DNA of 64,000 bases from Stakelama saccharophila (GTDB taxonomy: Bacteria > Pseudomonadota > Alphaproteobacteria > Sphingomonadales > Sphingomonadaceae), in assembly GCF_032229225.1 (NCBI RefSeq), contig NZ_CP135076.1, forward strand, positions 1,345,001 through 1,409,000. The letters run 5' to 3'. Positions 8,630 to 20,814 of the stretch are shown here, one piece after another; the stretch's first letter is position 1, and each line of letters opens with the position of its first letter. The translations under genes were made by a program, and so were the position numbers. Under the pieces are notes generated by a model, which was given only the letters and a program-made list of their open reading frames with translations, did not search any database and was not told where the DNA came from.

Positions 8630-9997
8630 ATGTCGATCGAAATCAAGATGCCCGCTCTGTCGCCCACCATGGAAGAGGGCACGCTCGCCAAATGGCTGGT
8701 CAAGGAAGGCGACACCGTCTCCGCCGGTGATCTGATGGCGGAAATCGAGACCGATAAGGCGACGATGGAATTCGAGGCGGTCGACGAGGGCACGATCGCG
8801 AAGATCCTGGTGGAAGAAGGCAGCGACAATGTGAAGGTCGGCACCGTCATCGCCATGCTCGCCGAGGAAGGCGAGGATGTGGGCGACGTCGAGGCGCCCT
8901 CGGGCGGCGACAAGGCGGAAACGCCCAAGCCGGAGAATGACGAAGGCAAGCCCGATCCGACGGACCCGAACAAGACCGGCGACGAGGCGAAGCCCGCCAA
9001 GCGCGACGCGGTGCAGGCCGAAGATCATGGCAAGCCGACCGCGAGCGCGCCCGAGACCGCCGAGGCCGGCCCGGCCCCGGTCAAGGACGGGGAGCGCATC
9101 AAGGTCACGCCGCTTGCCCGCCGCATCGCCGCCGACAAGGGACTCGACCTGTCCCAGGTGACCGGTTCCGGTCCCAATGGCCGTATCGTCAAGGCCGATG
9201 TCGAAGGCGTCGAGCCGAGCGCCGGCAAGCCAGCGGCGCAGGCGCCGTCGGCGGAGGCGCCCGCCGCCGCGCCGGTCGAGCCGAAGGCGGTGTGGTTCGA
9301 CGATTCGATCCCGCACGAGGAAGAAAAGCTCTCAAACATCCGCAAGACGATCGCGCGCCGCCTGACCGAGGCGAAGCAGACGATTCCCCACATCTATCTG
9401 ACCGTCGACATCCGCCTCGACGCGCTGTTGAAGCTGCGCAGCCAGCTCAACGAAAGCCTCGCCGCGCGCGAGATCAAGCTGTCGGTCAACGACCTGCTGA
9501 TCAAGGCGCTGGGCGTGGCGCTGGAGGCCCGCCCGAAGTGCAACGTCACCTTCGCCGGCGACAAGCTGATCAAGTACAGCCGCGCCGACGTGTCGGTCGC
9601 GGTGTCGACGCCATCGGGTCTGATCACGCCGATCATCCGCGATGCGGCGAACAAGAGCGTGTCCTCGATCTCGACCGAGATGAAGGACCTTGCCGGCCGC
9701 GCCAAGGACAACAAGCTGCAACCGCACGAATATCAGGGCGGCACCGCTTCGCTTTCCAATATGGGCATGTTCGGCATCAAGCAGTTCGATGCCGTCATCA
9801 ATCCGCCGCAGGGCATGATCCTGGCGGTCGGCGCGGGCGAAAAGCGGCCCTATATCGTCGACGATGCGGTCTCCAGCGCGACGGTGATGTCGGCGACGGG
9901 CAGCTTCGACCACCGCGCGATCGACGGCGCGGACGGCGCGGCCATGCTCAAGCTGTTCCAGGAGCTGGTCGAAAATCCGCTGGGCATGATCGCCTGA
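8630..9997 (+). CDS. pdhC: Pyruvate dehydrogenase complex E2, dihydrolipoyl acetyltransferase
   Basis: A 455-residue core subunit that transfers the acetyl group from lipoate to CoA. An N-terminal lipoyl domain (residues 1-78) has the lipoylation site Lys43 in [10 protein letters not shown]. An acidic/Pro/Ala linker follows, then a peripheral subunit-binding domain ([20 protein letters not shown], about 160-195) and the catalytic acyltransferase domain with [14 protein letters not shown] (active-site His). Only one lipoyl domain, as usual in alphaproteobacteria. E1 genes are not adjacent, but E3 (lpd) lies 1 kb downstream in the same direction. Confidence 0.95.
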   Translation: MSIEIKMPALSPTMEEGTLAKWLVKEGDTVSAGDLMAEIETDKATMEFEAVDEGTIAKILVEEGSDNVKVGTVIAMLAEEGEDVGDVEAPSGGDKAETPKPENDEGKPDPTDPNKTGDEAKPAKRDAVQAEDHGKPTASAPETAEAGPAPVKDGERIKVTPLARRIAADKGLDLSQVTGSGPNGRIVKADVEGVEPSAGKPAAQAPSAEAPAAAPVEPKAVWFDDSIPHEEEKLSNIRKTIARRLTEAKQTIPHIYLTVDIRLDALLKLRSQLNESLAAREIKLSVNDLLIKALGVALEARPKCNVTFAGDKLIKYSRADVSVAVSTPSGLITPIIRDAANKSVSSISTEMKDLAGRAKDNKLQPHEYQGGTASLSNMGMFGIKQFDAVINPPQGMILAVGAGEKRPYIVDDAVSSATVMSATGSFDHRAIDGADGAAMLKLFQELVENPLGMIA

Positions 9998-10001
9998 GCC
10001 G

Positions 10002-10409
10002 ATGGCTTGGCGGCTGCCCATCGCGGCGCTCCTGGCCGTGATCGCCGGATTGCCGCTCGCCATCCTGTTCGACTGGGGTGTGCGCGGCGTTTCTCCGGCC
10101 GATCCCTATGCGCCGAGCTGGTACGCGCTGCTCGGTCTGGTGGCCTATCCGGTGACCATGTTCGGCATGGCGCTGGGCGGCACGATCGCGTTTCGCATGC
10201 GGAAGAATGCCGACCGTCTGGTGCCGGCGACCCTTGCGGGTGCGGTAATCGGGCTGGTGTTCGCTGGCGTTGCGATCGTCTTTGCCGGTGCGCCGGCGGC
10301 ACCGCTGCGCGTCCTGGCGCTGGGCTATGGCGCAGTCTTCGGCGTGACGGGGGGCTGGGCGTTCCGGCTGTTCTTCCGCATGCAATTTGCGAAGCTGCAG
10401 GCGGCGTGA
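10002..10409 (+). CDS. Small membrane protein of unknown function
   Basis: 135 residues with four predicted membrane segments (about 6-25, 43-65, 75-97, 102-122) and a short basic loop RMRKNADR. No recognisable family. It starts 4 bp after pdhC and its stop overlaps the next start, so it is part of the pdhC-lpd transcription unit. Function not assignable. Confidence 0.75.
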   Translation: MAWRLPIAALLAVIAGLPLAILFDWGVRGVSPADPYAPSWYALLGLVAYPVTMFGMALGGTIAFRMRKNADRLVPATLAGAVIGLVFAGVAIVFAGAPAAPLRVLALGYGAVFGVTGGWAFRLFFRMQFAKLQAA

Positions 10410-10627
10410 TGCGGGGCCTGATCGAAACCGTCCACGTCCTGGCGGGGCTCGGCGCGCCGCTGCTGCTCGGCTGGCTGTCGGCCTGGTCCTATCCGCTGGG
10501 GCGGCAGGATATCTGGCTTGTCACCTGGGCGGCGATGGGCGTGACGCTGGTGATGGGCATCGGCCCGATGCGCCGCGCCATCCGTGTCGACCGCCGCAAA
10601 TTGCGAAAAAGGAACCTGAATGGCTGA
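10409..10627 (+). CDS. Small two-helix membrane protein of unknown function
   Basis: 72 residues, two hydrophobic segments (about 5-27 and 35-52) and a basic tail RRAIRVDRRKLRKRN, predicted cytoplasmic by the positive-inside rule. Its ATG overlaps the previous TGA and its 3' end overlaps the thioesterase start by 8 nt. Strong coupling supports a real gene despite its size. No family recognised. Confidence 0.65.
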   Translation: MRGLIETVHVLAGLGAPLLLGWLSAWSYPLGRQDIWLVTWAAMGVTLVMGIGPMRRAIRVDRRKLRKRNLNG

Positions 10628-11000
10628 GACCCCGCCCGACCGCAATCCCGCGATCCGCGTGACCACCATGCCCGCCGATGCCAATCCATATGGCGACATC
10701 TTCGGCGGCTGGCTGATGAGCCAGATGGACATGGCGGCCGGCCTCGTCGCCTCGCGCCGGTCGCGCGGCCGCGCCGTGACCATCGCGGTGGAGGCGATGA
10801 AGTTCCACGCCCCCGTGCTGGTCGGCGACGAAGTGTCGGTCTATGCCGAGCTGGTGAAGACCGGGCGCACCTCGATGACGATCGAGGTCGAAAGCTGGCG
10901 GCGCGCCCGGCACAGCGAGGATCAGGAGCGGGTGACCCAGGCGCGGTTCACCTTCGTCGCCATCGACGAGGCGCGCAAGCCGCGGCCATTGGCGCAGTAA
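10620..11000 (+). CDS. Acyl-CoA thioesterase (YciA-like hotdog protein)
   Basis: A 126-residue hotdog-fold enzyme hydrolysing acyl-CoA to fatty acid plus CoA. The segment MPADANPYGDIFGGWLMSQM (about residues 16-35), with the catalytic Asp in ANPYGDIFGGW, is diagnostic for the YciA/BACH group. Lying between pdhC and lpd, it may help recycle CoA near pyruvate dehydrogenase; that link is inference only. Confidence 0.88.
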   Translation: MAETPPDRNPAIRVTTMPADANPYGDIFGGWLMSQMDMAAGLVASRRSRGRAVTIAVEAMKFHAPVLVGDEVSVYAELVKTGRTSMTIEVESWRRARHSEDQERVTQARFTFVAIDEARKPRPLAQ

Positions 11001-11025
11001 TTGACGTATTCGACAGGAGCATATT

Positions 11026-12420
11026 GTGGCTGACACCTACGACCTCATCGTTCTCGGTTCCGGACCCGGCGGCTATGTCGCGGCGATCCGGGCGGCGCAG
11101 CTCGGCCTCAAGACCGCGATCGTCGAGCGCGAGCGGCTCGGCGGCATCTGCCTCAACTGGGGCTGCATCCCGACCAAGGCACTGCTGCGCACGTCCGAGA
11201 TCTATCACTATATGAGCCACGCCAAGGATTACGGGTTGAAGGCCGACAATGTCGGCTTCGATCTCGCCAAGGTGGTCGAGCGCAGCCGCAAGGTTTCGGG
11301 CCAGCTCAACGCCGGCGTGAAGGGCCTGATGAAGAAGAACAAGGTCGCCGTGCACGAAGGCGTCGGCAAGCTGACGGGCAAGGGCAAGCTGACCGTCACG
11401 CAGGGCGACAAGAAGACCGAGCTGACCGCCAAGCACATCATCGTCGCCACCGGCGCGCGCGCCCGCGACCTGCCCTTCGCCAAGGCCGACGGCAAGCGCA
11501 TCTGGACCTATCGCCACGCGATGACGCCCGAAGAGATGCCGACCAGGCTGCTCGTCATCGGATCGGGCGCGATCGGCGTCGAGTTCGCCAGCTTCTACAA
11601 TGATATGGGCGCCGACGTGACGATCGTGGAGATGCTGCCGCGCATCCTGCCGGTCGAGGACGAGGAAATCTCCGCGCACATGGACAAGACGCTTAACAAA
11701 CAGGGCATGAAAATCATGACCGGCGCGGGCGTCGAGAAGCTGGAGACGTCGTCAAAGGGCGTGAAGGCATGGATCAAGGGCAAGGACGGCAAGACCGTTA
11801 CCGAGGAGTACAGCCACGTCATCGTCGCCATCGGCATCGTCCCCAATACCGAGGAGATCGGGCTGGAGGCGCTCGGCGTAAAGACCGAGAAGGGGCATAT
11901 CGTCACCGACGGCTATGCCCGGACCAATGTCGATGGCATCTATGCGATCGGCGACGTCACCGGCGCGCCGTGGCTGGCGCACAAGGCGAGCCATGAAGGC
12001 GTCGTCTGCGTCGAGGCGATCGCGGGCGAAAAGCCGCATCCGTTCGAGAAGTGGAACATCCCGGGCTGCACCTATTCGCGCCCGCAGGTGGCGAGTGTGG
12101 GGCTGACCGAGGCGAAGGCCAAGGAAGCCGGCCACAAGGTCAAGGTCGGCAAATTCCCCTTCATCGGCAACGGCAAGGCGATCGCGCTGGGAGAGGCCGA
12201 GGGCTTCATCAAGACCGTGTTCGACGAAACAACCGGCGAACTGCTCGGCGCGCACATGGTCGGCGCGGAGGTGACCGAACTGATCCAGGGCTATGTCGTA
12301 TCGCGCCAGCTCGAGACGACCGAGGCGGAACTGATGGAAACCGTCTTCGCCCACCCGACGCTCAGCGAGATGATGCACGAAAGCGTGCTCGGCGCATATG
12401 GAAGGGCGCTGCATTTCTGA
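11026..12420 (+). CDS. lpdA: Dihydrolipoyl dehydrogenase (E3)
   Basis: 464 residues, GTG start preceded by AGGAG. It re-oxidises dihydrolipoate in 2-oxoacid dehydrogenase complexes, passing electrons to NAD through FAD. Seen: the FAD Rossmann motif GSGPGGYVAA, the redox disulfide Cys42/Cys47 in GGICLNWGCIPTK, the NAD-binding GSGAIGVEFASF, the second FAD motif YAIGDVTGAPWLAHKA and the C-terminal His-Glu pair region AHPTLSEMMHE. Together with pdhC upstream it supplies E2 and E3 of pyruvate dehydrogenase. Confidence 0.96.
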   Translation: MADTYDLIVLGSGPGGYVAAIRAAQLGLKTAIVERERLGGICLNWGCIPTKALLRTSEIYHYMSHAKDYGLKADNVGFDLAKVVERSRKVSGQLNAGVKGLMKKNKVAVHEGVGKLTGKGKLTVTQGDKKTELTAKHIIVATGARARDLPFAKADGKRIWTYRHAMTPEEMPTRLLVIGSGAIGVEFASFYNDMGADVTIVEMLPRILPVEDEEISAHMDKTLNKQGMKIMTGAGVEKLETSSKGVKAWIKGKDGKTVTEEYSHVIVAIGIVPNTEEIGLEALGVKTEKGHIVTDGYARTNVDGIYAIGDVTGAPWLAHKASHEGVVCVEAIAGEKPHPFEKWNIPGCTYSRPQVASVGLTEAKAKEAGHKVKVGKFPFIGNGKAIALGEAEGFIKTVFDETTGELLGAHMVGAEVTELIQGYVVSRQLETTEAELMETVFAHPTLSEMMHESVLGAYGRALHF

Positions 12421-12841
12421 GGTGGGAAATTCTCCCCTCCCTGCGAAGGGTGCCTCCGCGAAACCCAATCTCGTCACCCCGGCGAAGGCCGGGGTCCACC
12501 GAGCCGCTCAGCCTAAGCATTTGATATTGCAGCCAAGTGGATGCTGAAACAAGTTCAGCATGACGAAAGAGGTTTCCGTTTCGCGCCTTTCGCAGAAGCC
12601 TCCTGCGAAGGGAGCGAGCGCCGGCGTCGGATAAAGCAAGGCATCGAGCCTCGCATTTGCTGACCATCCCTTGCGCGCAGGACCCGTGTGCCCATCGGCA
12701 TCCGCGCCGCTTCACGCGCGAAACGGGGGGCGACAGCAGCCATCCCGATAGCGCACCTGGGTTCCTTCCCGAGTCTCGTTCGGGGGAGGGGCCGCGCCAG
12801 ATACGCATGGCGCGGAATTGGCCGTCGCCGTCGGCTGGTAC
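12421..12841. repeat. Gene-free spacer with several palindromic repeat units
   Basis: This 421-bp spacer between convergent lpdA and the bactofilin gene holds no credible ORF. It carries at least two REP-like palindromes: CACCCCGGCGAAGGCCGGGG (within 12474-12502) and GCTGAAACAAGTTCAGC (about 12543-12559). A third, weaker one (TTCGCAGAAGCCTCCTGCGAA) is near 12590. Such units are commonly scattered in Sphingomonas intergenic DNA and may end transcription from both sides. Confidence 0.7.
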
Positions 12842-13267
12842 TCAGCCGGTTTCGGCCATTTCGAGGACGCGCACATTGTCGTCGGCGCCCTCGGCCGCCT
12901 GCGACGCCGTGCTGCACGAAAGCGTGCCGTCGATCCGTGCACCCGCCTCGACCGAGATGGTCGCGTAGGTGATGTCGCCGGCGACGGTCGCGCCCCGTTC
13001 GATCGTCAGTTCGTCGACGGTCATCCCGCCGTCCACGCGGCCGGCGACGCGTGCCACGCCGGCGGTCACGCCGCCCGTCACATGGGATCCGGCGCCCAGG
13101 ATCAGCGTCCGGCAGTCGATATCGCCCTCGACCCGCCCTTCGATATGCAGGTCCGCTTCCGCGCTGAGATCACCCTTCACGCCGAGATCCGCTCCGAGAA
13201 CGGAGAGGCTTCCAGGATTTCGGCCTGCCTTGCGCTCACGCTCGGTCTTGTCCTTTTTCTTGATCAT
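12842..13267 (-). CDS. Bactofilin family polymer-forming protein
   Basis: 141 residues. A short basic N-terminus (MIKKKDKTERERKAG) precedes a right-handed beta-helix made of short repeats with regular glycine/valine spacing (LGVKGDLSAEADLHIEGRV and following), then an acidic tail. Bactofilins polymerise without nucleotide on the inner face of the membrane and organise cell-shape or polar proteins. Divergent from the str operon. Confidence 0.9.
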   Translation of the reverse strand: MIKKKDKTERERKAGRNPGSLSVLGADLGVKGDLSAEADLHIEGRVEGDIDCRTLILGAGSHVTGGVTAGVARVAGRVDGGMTVDELTIERGATVAGDITYATISVEAGARIDGTLSCSTASQAAEGADDNVRVLEMAETG

Positions 13268-13429
13268 CTACCCACCCCTCGACGATTCGCCTGTCTGCTA
13301 TCATCGGCCGATCGGTATGCCATGCCAAGCGAAGCGAGTCGCGCATTGGCCGCGACATGGCCGTGCTCCATTCCCGCGCCCGGCGCGCGTGCCGGGTGAT
13401 GCCGTTCGCGGATTTGCGGCGTGCAGCAG

Positions 13430-13458
13430 TTGACCGTTGCTTATGCCGCCGCTATAGG
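13430..13458 (+). promoter_or_regulatory. Promoter of the str operon (rpsL-rpsG-fusA-tuf)
   Basis: -35 TTGACC (13430-13435), a 17-bp spacer and -10 TATAGG (13453-13458): a close match to the housekeeping sigma-70 consensus at ideal spacing. The predicted start near 13465 gives a 5' leader of about 175 nt. Confidence 0.75.
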
Positions 13459-13485
13459 CGCCGCGACCTCGTCAGGGGGATCGGC

Positions 13486-13515
13486 ATGGCTGATGCTTCG
13501 GCAGGTAGGAAATAG
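13486..13515 (+). CDS. Possible 9-codon leader ORF upstream of rpsL
   Basis: An ATG preceded by CAGGGGGA opens a frame of nine codons (MADASAGRK) ending in TAG inside the rpsL leader. It is too short to judge by composition. It could be chance or a small regulatory leader peptide. No regulatory codon run is visible. Confidence 0.2.
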   Translation: MADASAGRK

Positions 13516-13641
13516 AGCTGAACGTTGTTGGAGACGAGGCCCGGGAGGTTCCTGACCGCCCTGGCCTTTGACGCGTTGCACAACCTAGGGCTCCAGCAAA
13601 GTAACCGCCAGAACTCTGGTCAAGAAAAGGTGAAGGGCTTC

Positions 13642-14013
13642 ATGCCGACGATTAACCAGTTGGTCCGCAAGGGCCGCGAACCGCAGAAGGCCAAGTCGAA
13701 GGTCCCTGCGATGGAGCAGAACCCGCAGAAGCGCGGCGTCTGCACGCGTGTTTATACCACCACGCCGAAAAAGCCGAACTCGGCGCTGCGCAAGGTTGCC
13801 AAGGTCCGCCTGACCAACCAGCGCGAGGTGATCAGCTATATCCCCGGCGAGGGGCACAACCTGCAGGAGCACTCGGTGGTGCTGATCCGCGGCGGGCGTG
13901 TGCGCGACCTTCCCGGCGTGCGCTACCATGTGCTGCGCGGGGTCCTCGACACGCAGGGCGTGAAGGATCGTCGCCAGTCCCGTTCGAAGTACGGCGCCAA
14001 GCGTCCGAAGTAA
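13642..14013 (+). CDS. rpsL: 30S ribosomal protein S12
   Basis: 123 residues. S12 sits at the decoding centre; the conserved [15 protein letters not shown] and the [13 protein letters not shown] segments around the streptomycin-resistance positions are present in wild-type form. The ATG at 13642 was chosen over an upstream in-frame ATG because it gives the universal [12 protein letters not shown] start. First gene of the str operon. Confidence 0.98.
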   Translation: MPTINQLVRKGREPQKAKSKVPAMEQNPQKRGVCTRVYTTTPKKPNSALRKVAKVRLTNQREVISYIPGEGHNLQEHSVVLIRGGRVRDLPGVRYHVLRGVLDTQGVKDRRQSRSKYGAKRPK

Positions 14014-14112
14014 CACAGCCAAAGTAAGCGCCGGACAGGGCGTCCGTCAAAATCGCATTTTGATGGGCCCCCATGGGTTCCGGGTAAGCTGAATTAGTCC
14101 AAGGAAACAGAA

Positions 14113-14583
14113 ATGGCTCGTCGTCGTCGTCCCGAAAAGCGGGAAATCCTGCCTGATCCGAAGTTCGGAGATATCGTCCTTTCCAAGTTCATGAACTCGG
14201 TGATGCTGGACGGTAAGAAGTCCACTGCCGAGCGCATCGTCTATGGCGCGCTCGACACCGTCGAGGCGCGCGCCAAGAAGGAGCCGCTCGCGCTGTTCCA
14301 CGAGGCGCTGAACAACATCAAGCCGGGCATCGAGGTCCGCAGCCGCCGCGTCGGCGGCGCGACCTATCAGGTTCCCGTCGAGGTGCGTCCCGAGCGTGCG
14401 CAGGCGCTTGCCATCCGCTGGCTGATCGGCGCTGCGCGTGCGCGCAGCGAGCACACCATGGCGGCCCGCCTGTCGGGCGAGTTGATGGACGCTGCCAACA
14501 ATCGCGGCAATGCCGTGAAGAAGCGCGAGGACGCGCACCGGATGGCCGAGGCCAACCGCGCCTTCTCGCACTATCGCTGGTAA
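14113..14583 (+). CDS. rpsG: 30S ribosomal protein S7
   Basis: 156 residues, full length. It initiates assembly of the 30S head by binding the 3' domain of 16S rRNA. The basic N-terminus [20 protein letters not shown] and the conserved [19 protein letters not shown] segment are intact. In enterobacteria S7 represses its own operon by binding the rpsL-rpsG spacer; here that spacer is 99 nt, and whether it carries the same control is unknown. Confidence 0.98.
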   Translation: MARRRRPEKREILPDPKFGDIVLSKFMNSVMLDGKKSTAERIVYGALDTVEARAKKEPLALFHEALNNIKPGIEVRSRRVGGATYQVPVEVRPERAQALAIRWLIGAARARSEHTMAARLSGELMDAANNRGNAVKKREDAHRMAEANRAFSHYRW

Positions 14584-14625
14584 AGACTATATTGGGGTGA
14601 GGCTTTCGGGCCTCATCCCGACCTG

Positions 14626-14710
14626 CCGTCCGCCCTGGGCTTGTCGAAGGGCCGTCCTTCTTCCGGATGAAGAAGGGAAGACGGGGCTTCGACAAGCTCA
14701 GCCCGAACGG
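14626..14710. repeat. Paired palindromic repeat, copy 1 (rpsG-fusA spacer)
   Basis: About 85 bp with long imperfect inverted arms: GGGCTTGTCGAAGGGCC on the left and GGGGCTTCGACAAGCTCAGC on the right, ending in CCGAACGG. Very similar units recur at 18405, 24285 and 34161, with half a copy at 38791. They resemble bacterial REP/BIME elements. Transcribed RNA would fold into one long hairpin between two highly expressed genes. Confidence 0.85.
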
Positions 14711-14791
14711 GTTGGGTTAGGCCCGATACATAGTTGGGGTACGCCCGACACATATTCGAATAGCCGGATTTGCCGGCGCACGGAGTTTACA

Positions 14792-16864
<2,073 letters not shown>

Positions 16865-16944
16865 CGTTCGGGAAGGCGTTAAGGGGCGCGCTTCCGCGTG
16901 GTCCATCTCGATTCGGATTAGCGTAGATCAAAAGGTAGGATATA

Positions 16945-18135
<1,191 letters not shown>

Positions 18136-18163
18136 TCGACGCCCGCAAGGGCCGAGAGTAAAG

Positions 18164-18204
18164 AGCCCGGCTTCTCCTTGGGGGAGGCCGGGCTTTTTGT
18201 TTTG
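18164..18204 (+). terminator. Rho-independent terminator of the str operon
   Basis: AGCCCGGC and GCCGGGCT arms (18164-18171 / 18187-18194), loop of 15 nt, followed by TTTTTGTTTT. A textbook intrinsic terminator 28 bp after tuf. It separates the str and S10 operons. Confidence 0.92.
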
Positions 18205-18404
18205 CGGGGCTGTGGCGCGCCGCTTATGAAGCAGACAAGCCGTTCATGGTCTGTTGAGACAGCGTTCGGACCAAGCGATAAAGTTTCATGCTCACCACCG
18301 ATCACCTGCTCCTTCGTCGCCCGAGGGGGTAGCTTTTTATGTGCGAGCGAGGCTCGCTGCGTTCTCGGAAGGAAGATTTCAGAACACCGAGCATCGGACC
18401 ATAC

Positions 18405-18491
18405 CCGTTTGCCCTGAGCCCCTCGAAGGGCTGTTCTTCCTTTTGTTCGCAGCAGGCAAAGCCAGGGCTTCGATAAGCTCAGCCCGAACGG
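18405..18491. repeat. Paired palindromic repeat, copy 2
   Basis: Same family as 14626-14710: left arm CCGTTTGCCCTGAGC...TCGAAGGGC, right arm GGGCTTCGATAAGCTCAGCC then CGAACGG. It is slightly more diverged in the arms than the other copies. Confidence 0.8.
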
Positions 18492-18623
18492 CGGGCACAT
18501 CCAGATTAATGCTCGACACGCCAAGATATGTTTGCTCGGCACAGAGTCGCACAGCCGTTGCAGCGGCAATGTCTAAAGGAGCATCCCGCACGAGCGCATG
18601 GGCGAACAAAATCTCTCATCCGG

Positions 18624-18652
18624 GCTTGATCTGCCCTTCGCTTCGCTATAGA
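18624..18652 (+). promoter_or_regulatory. Probable promoter of the S10 ribosomal operon
   Basis: -10 TATAGA (18647-18652) with a -35-like GCTTGA (18624-18629) at 17 bp; CTTGAT one base further right is an alternative. It lies about 115 bp upstream of rpsJ and downstream of the str terminator, where a promoter is required. Confidence 0.55.
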
Positions 18653-18767
18653 GGCGCGCCTTCACATTTGGTTTTGAACAGCAAGAGGCGGCCTTTCAGC
18701 CGTCGCCCCGGCACATGCCGGCGTGGCGTTTGAGAGAGCCACCCCGCTCTTTCGCATCGGTAGGGAC

Positions 18768-19079
18768 ATGGAAGCTCAGAATATCCGCATTCGCCTCAAG
18801 GCGTTCGATCATCGCGTGCTCGACCAGGCGACCGGCGATATCGCCGATACCGCACGGCGCACCGGCGCCCTCATCCGTGGCCCCATTCCCATGCCGACGC
18901 GCATCGAGAAGTTCACGGTGAACCGCGGCCCGCACATCGACAAGAAGTCGCGCGAGCAGTTCGAGGTCCGCACCTACAAGCGCATGCTGGACATCGTTCA
19001 GCCCACGCCGCAGACCGTCGATGCGCTGATGAAGCTGGATCTGGCCGCGGGTGTTGATGTCGAGATCAAACTCGCGTAA
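18768..19079 (+). CDS. rpsJ: 30S ribosomal protein S10
   Basis: 103 residues starting at the ATG 18768 ([20 protein letters not shown]); an upstream in-frame ATG would add a non-conserved tail. S10 binds the 30S head and, as NusE, takes part in antitermination. Full length with the conserved [20 protein letters not shown] loop. First gene of the S10 operon. Confidence 0.98.
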   Translation: MEAQNIRIRLKAFDHRVLDQATGDIADTARRTGALIRGPIPMPTRIEKFTVNRGPHIDKKSREQFEVRTYKRMLDIVQPTPQTVDALMKLDLAAGVDVEIKLA

Positions 19080-19421
19080 GGACGCGGCTTCTCGACGATA
19101 AAGAGATTCGGGCGGAAGCTTTCCGTCGTCCCCGCGAAGGCGGGGATCCATGTCTCTCTCCGTATGTCGGGCCGCAAATCTCGCGGCGCAGCATTCGGAT
19201 GGAGGGATAGGCCCCCGCCTCTGCGGGGGCTGCGAACGAAAGGCCCCAGGCTTTTCATTCTTGGGATACCGCCAGTGTCTTCGGACGCTGGGTCTGCGTC
19301 CCCCGTCATGCCCGGTTCGCCGGGTGCCAGCCCGGGACGGGGCACGCATCGCACATATTGGGCTGAGGCACGCCCGCGGGGGATGGTCTTCCGCGGGCCT
19401 CTGTATGGGAGTGAGTGGATC
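19080..19421. other. rpsJ-rplC spacer with repeats and a hairpin near the rplC start
   Basis: 342 bp inside the S10 operon, where most bacteria have only a few bases. It contains a REP-like palindrome (GTCCCCGCGAAGGCGGGGAT, about 19127-19147) and, 24 nt before the rplC start, a perfect 8-bp stem GCCCGCGG / CCGCGGGC (19372-19379 / 19391-19398). No ORF beyond a spurious extension of rplC. The hairpin could influence rplC translation. Confidence 0.6.
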
Positions 19422-20177
19422 ATGCGCACTGGCGTGATCGCGAAGAAAATGGGGATGACCCGCCTGTTCCAGGACGACGGCCGGCACGTGCCGGTGACCG
19501 TTCTGGCGCTCGAAGGCGTGCAGGTCGTCGCCCGTCGCGAAATGGACAGGGATGGCTACACCGCCGTTCAGGTTGGTGCCGGCACCGCCAAGGTTAAGAA
19601 CGTCGCGAAGCCGCAGCGCGGCCATTTCGGCAAGGCCGAGGTGGAGCCGAAGGCGATGCTTTGCGAGTTCCGGGTCGAGGAAGACGGCCTGCTCGACGTG
19701 GGCGCCGAGCTTTCGGCCGACCATTTCGTCGCCGGTCAGATGGTCGACGTTTCGGGCCGCACCCAGGGCAAGGGTTTCGCCGGCGCCATGAAGCGCTGGG
19801 GCTTCGGCGGTCTGCGCGCCACCCACGGCGTGTCCGTTTCGCATCGTTCGCATGGTTCGACCGGTAACCGGCAGGATCCGGGCCGCGTCTTCAAGAACAA
19901 GAAGATGGCCGGCCATATGGGCGACCGGAACCGCACGCAGCAGAATCTCGAGATCGTGTCGACCGACGTCGAGCGCGGCCTGATCTTCGTGAAGGGCTCG
20001 GTGCCCGGTCACAAGGGCGCCTGGCTGATCGTCAAGGACGCGGTGAAGGTTCCGCGCCACGCCGACGCGCCGTATCCGGCGGGCCTCAGGGCCGCCAATT
20101 CCAACGATGGCGCTTCCGCCGACAAGCCCGCTGATGAAGCGGCGCCTGCGGAAGCGACCGAAGGCCAGGAGGGCTGA
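19422..20177 (+). CDS. rplC: 50S ribosomal protein L3
   Basis: 251 residues from ATG 19422 ([16 protein letters not shown]), preceded by GGGAG. L3 is an early-assembly 23S rRNA-binding protein; the conserved [19 protein letters not shown] and the glutamine-methylation-type segment [20 protein letters not shown] are intact. The C-terminus carries an Ala/Glu/Asp-rich tail of about 35 residues beyond the E. coli protein, as is common in alphaproteobacteria. Confidence 0.97.
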   Translation: MRTGVIAKKMGMTRLFQDDGRHVPVTVLALEGVQVVARREMDRDGYTAVQVGAGTAKVKNVAKPQRGHFGKAEVEPKAMLCEFRVEEDGLLDVGAELSADHFVAGQMVDVSGRTQGKGFAGAMKRWGFGGLRATHGVSVSHRSHGSTGNRQDPGRVFKNKKMAGHMGDRNRTQQNLEIVSTDVERGLIFVKGSVPGHKGAWLIVKDAVKVPRHADAPYPAGLRAANSNDGASADKPADEAAPAEATEGQEG

Positions 20178-20181
20178 TAAC

Positions 20182-20814
20182 GTGAAGGTCAAGGTTCAGA
20201 CCCTCGACGGCAAGGCGGCGAAGGGCGCCGATATCGACCTGAAGGACGATATCTTCGGCCTCGATCCGCGTGCCGACATTCTCCACCGTGTCGTCACCTG
20301 GCAGCTCGAAAAGCGCCGGGGTACGGCCCGCGGCGCGCGCGAGCGTTCCGACGTCGCGCGCACCGGCAAGAAGTGGGGCCGTCAGAAGGGCAGCGGCGGC
20401 GCCCGTCACGGTGACAAGCGCGCCCCGATCTTCATCGGCGGCGGCAAGGCGCACGGCCCGCGCGTTCGCGACTTCAATCCGTCGCTGAACAAGAAGATCC
20501 GCGCGCTCGGGCTGAAGATGGCGCTTTCGAGCCATGCCAAGGCGGGTTCGCTGGTCGTTCTCGAGTCAATCGAGGTGAAGGACGGCAAGACGAAGGCGCT
20601 CAAGGGCGACTTCGCCAAGCTGGGCTTCGGCGGCAGCGCGCTGGTCATCGACGGCGAGGCGGTCGAGACGAGTTTCGCCCGCGCGGCGCACAACCTGGCG
20701 GGCGTCAACGTCCTGCCGGCGGGCGGCGCGAACGTGTACGACATCCTGAAGCATGACACGCTGGTGCTGACGCGCGCCGCGGTCGAGAAGCTGGAGGCGC
20801 GGTTCAATGGCTAA
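20182..20814 (+). CDS. rplD: 50S ribosomal protein L4
   Basis: 210 residues from a GTG start at 20182, with AGGAGG about 10 nt upstream; an ATG at 20107 would overlap rplC extensively and is rejected. L4 binds 23S rRNA near the exit tunnel, and its loop ([20 protein letters not shown]) is intact. In E. coli L4 represses the S10 operon; no such leader site was identified here. It overlaps rplW by 8 nt. Confidence 0.97.
   Translation: MKVKVQTLDGKAAKGADIDLKDDIFGLDPRADILHRVVTWQLEKRRGTARGARERSDVARTGKKWGRQKGSGGARHGDKRAPIFIGGGKAHGPRVRDFNPSLNKKIRALGLKMALSSHAKAGSLVVLESIEVKDGKTKALKGDFAKLGFGGSALVIDGEAVETSFARAAHNLAGVNVLPAGGANVYDILKHDTLVLTRAAVEKLEARFNG

Larger units (their letters stand above)
13268..13641. 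other. Divergent spacer and leader of the str operon
   Basis: 374 bp between the bactofilin gene and rpsL. It holds the rpsL promoter (13430-13458) and a leader of about 175 nt. In the leader are a possible 9-codon upstream ORF (13486-13515) and a hairpin with near-perfect arms AGGCCCGGG / CCCTGGCCT (13537-13567). No tRNA or other gene seen. Confidence 0.6.
18136..18767. other. tuf-rpsJ spacer: terminator, repeat, promoter
   Basis: 632 bp without a credible gene. In order: the tuf terminator (18164-18204); a small hairpin GCGAGC-GAG-GCTCGC at 18343; a paired palindromic repeat (18405-18491); the S10-operon promoter near 18624-18652; and a leader of about 110 nt before rpsJ. A 79-codon frame at 18178-18417 begins inside the terminator and is not considered a gene. 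Confidence 0.65.

Noticed and set aside
18178..18417. 79-codon frame in the tuf-rpsJ spacer
   Set aside because: Begins inside the tuf terminator hairpin, has no ribosome-binding site and overlaps the repeat; no family recognised.
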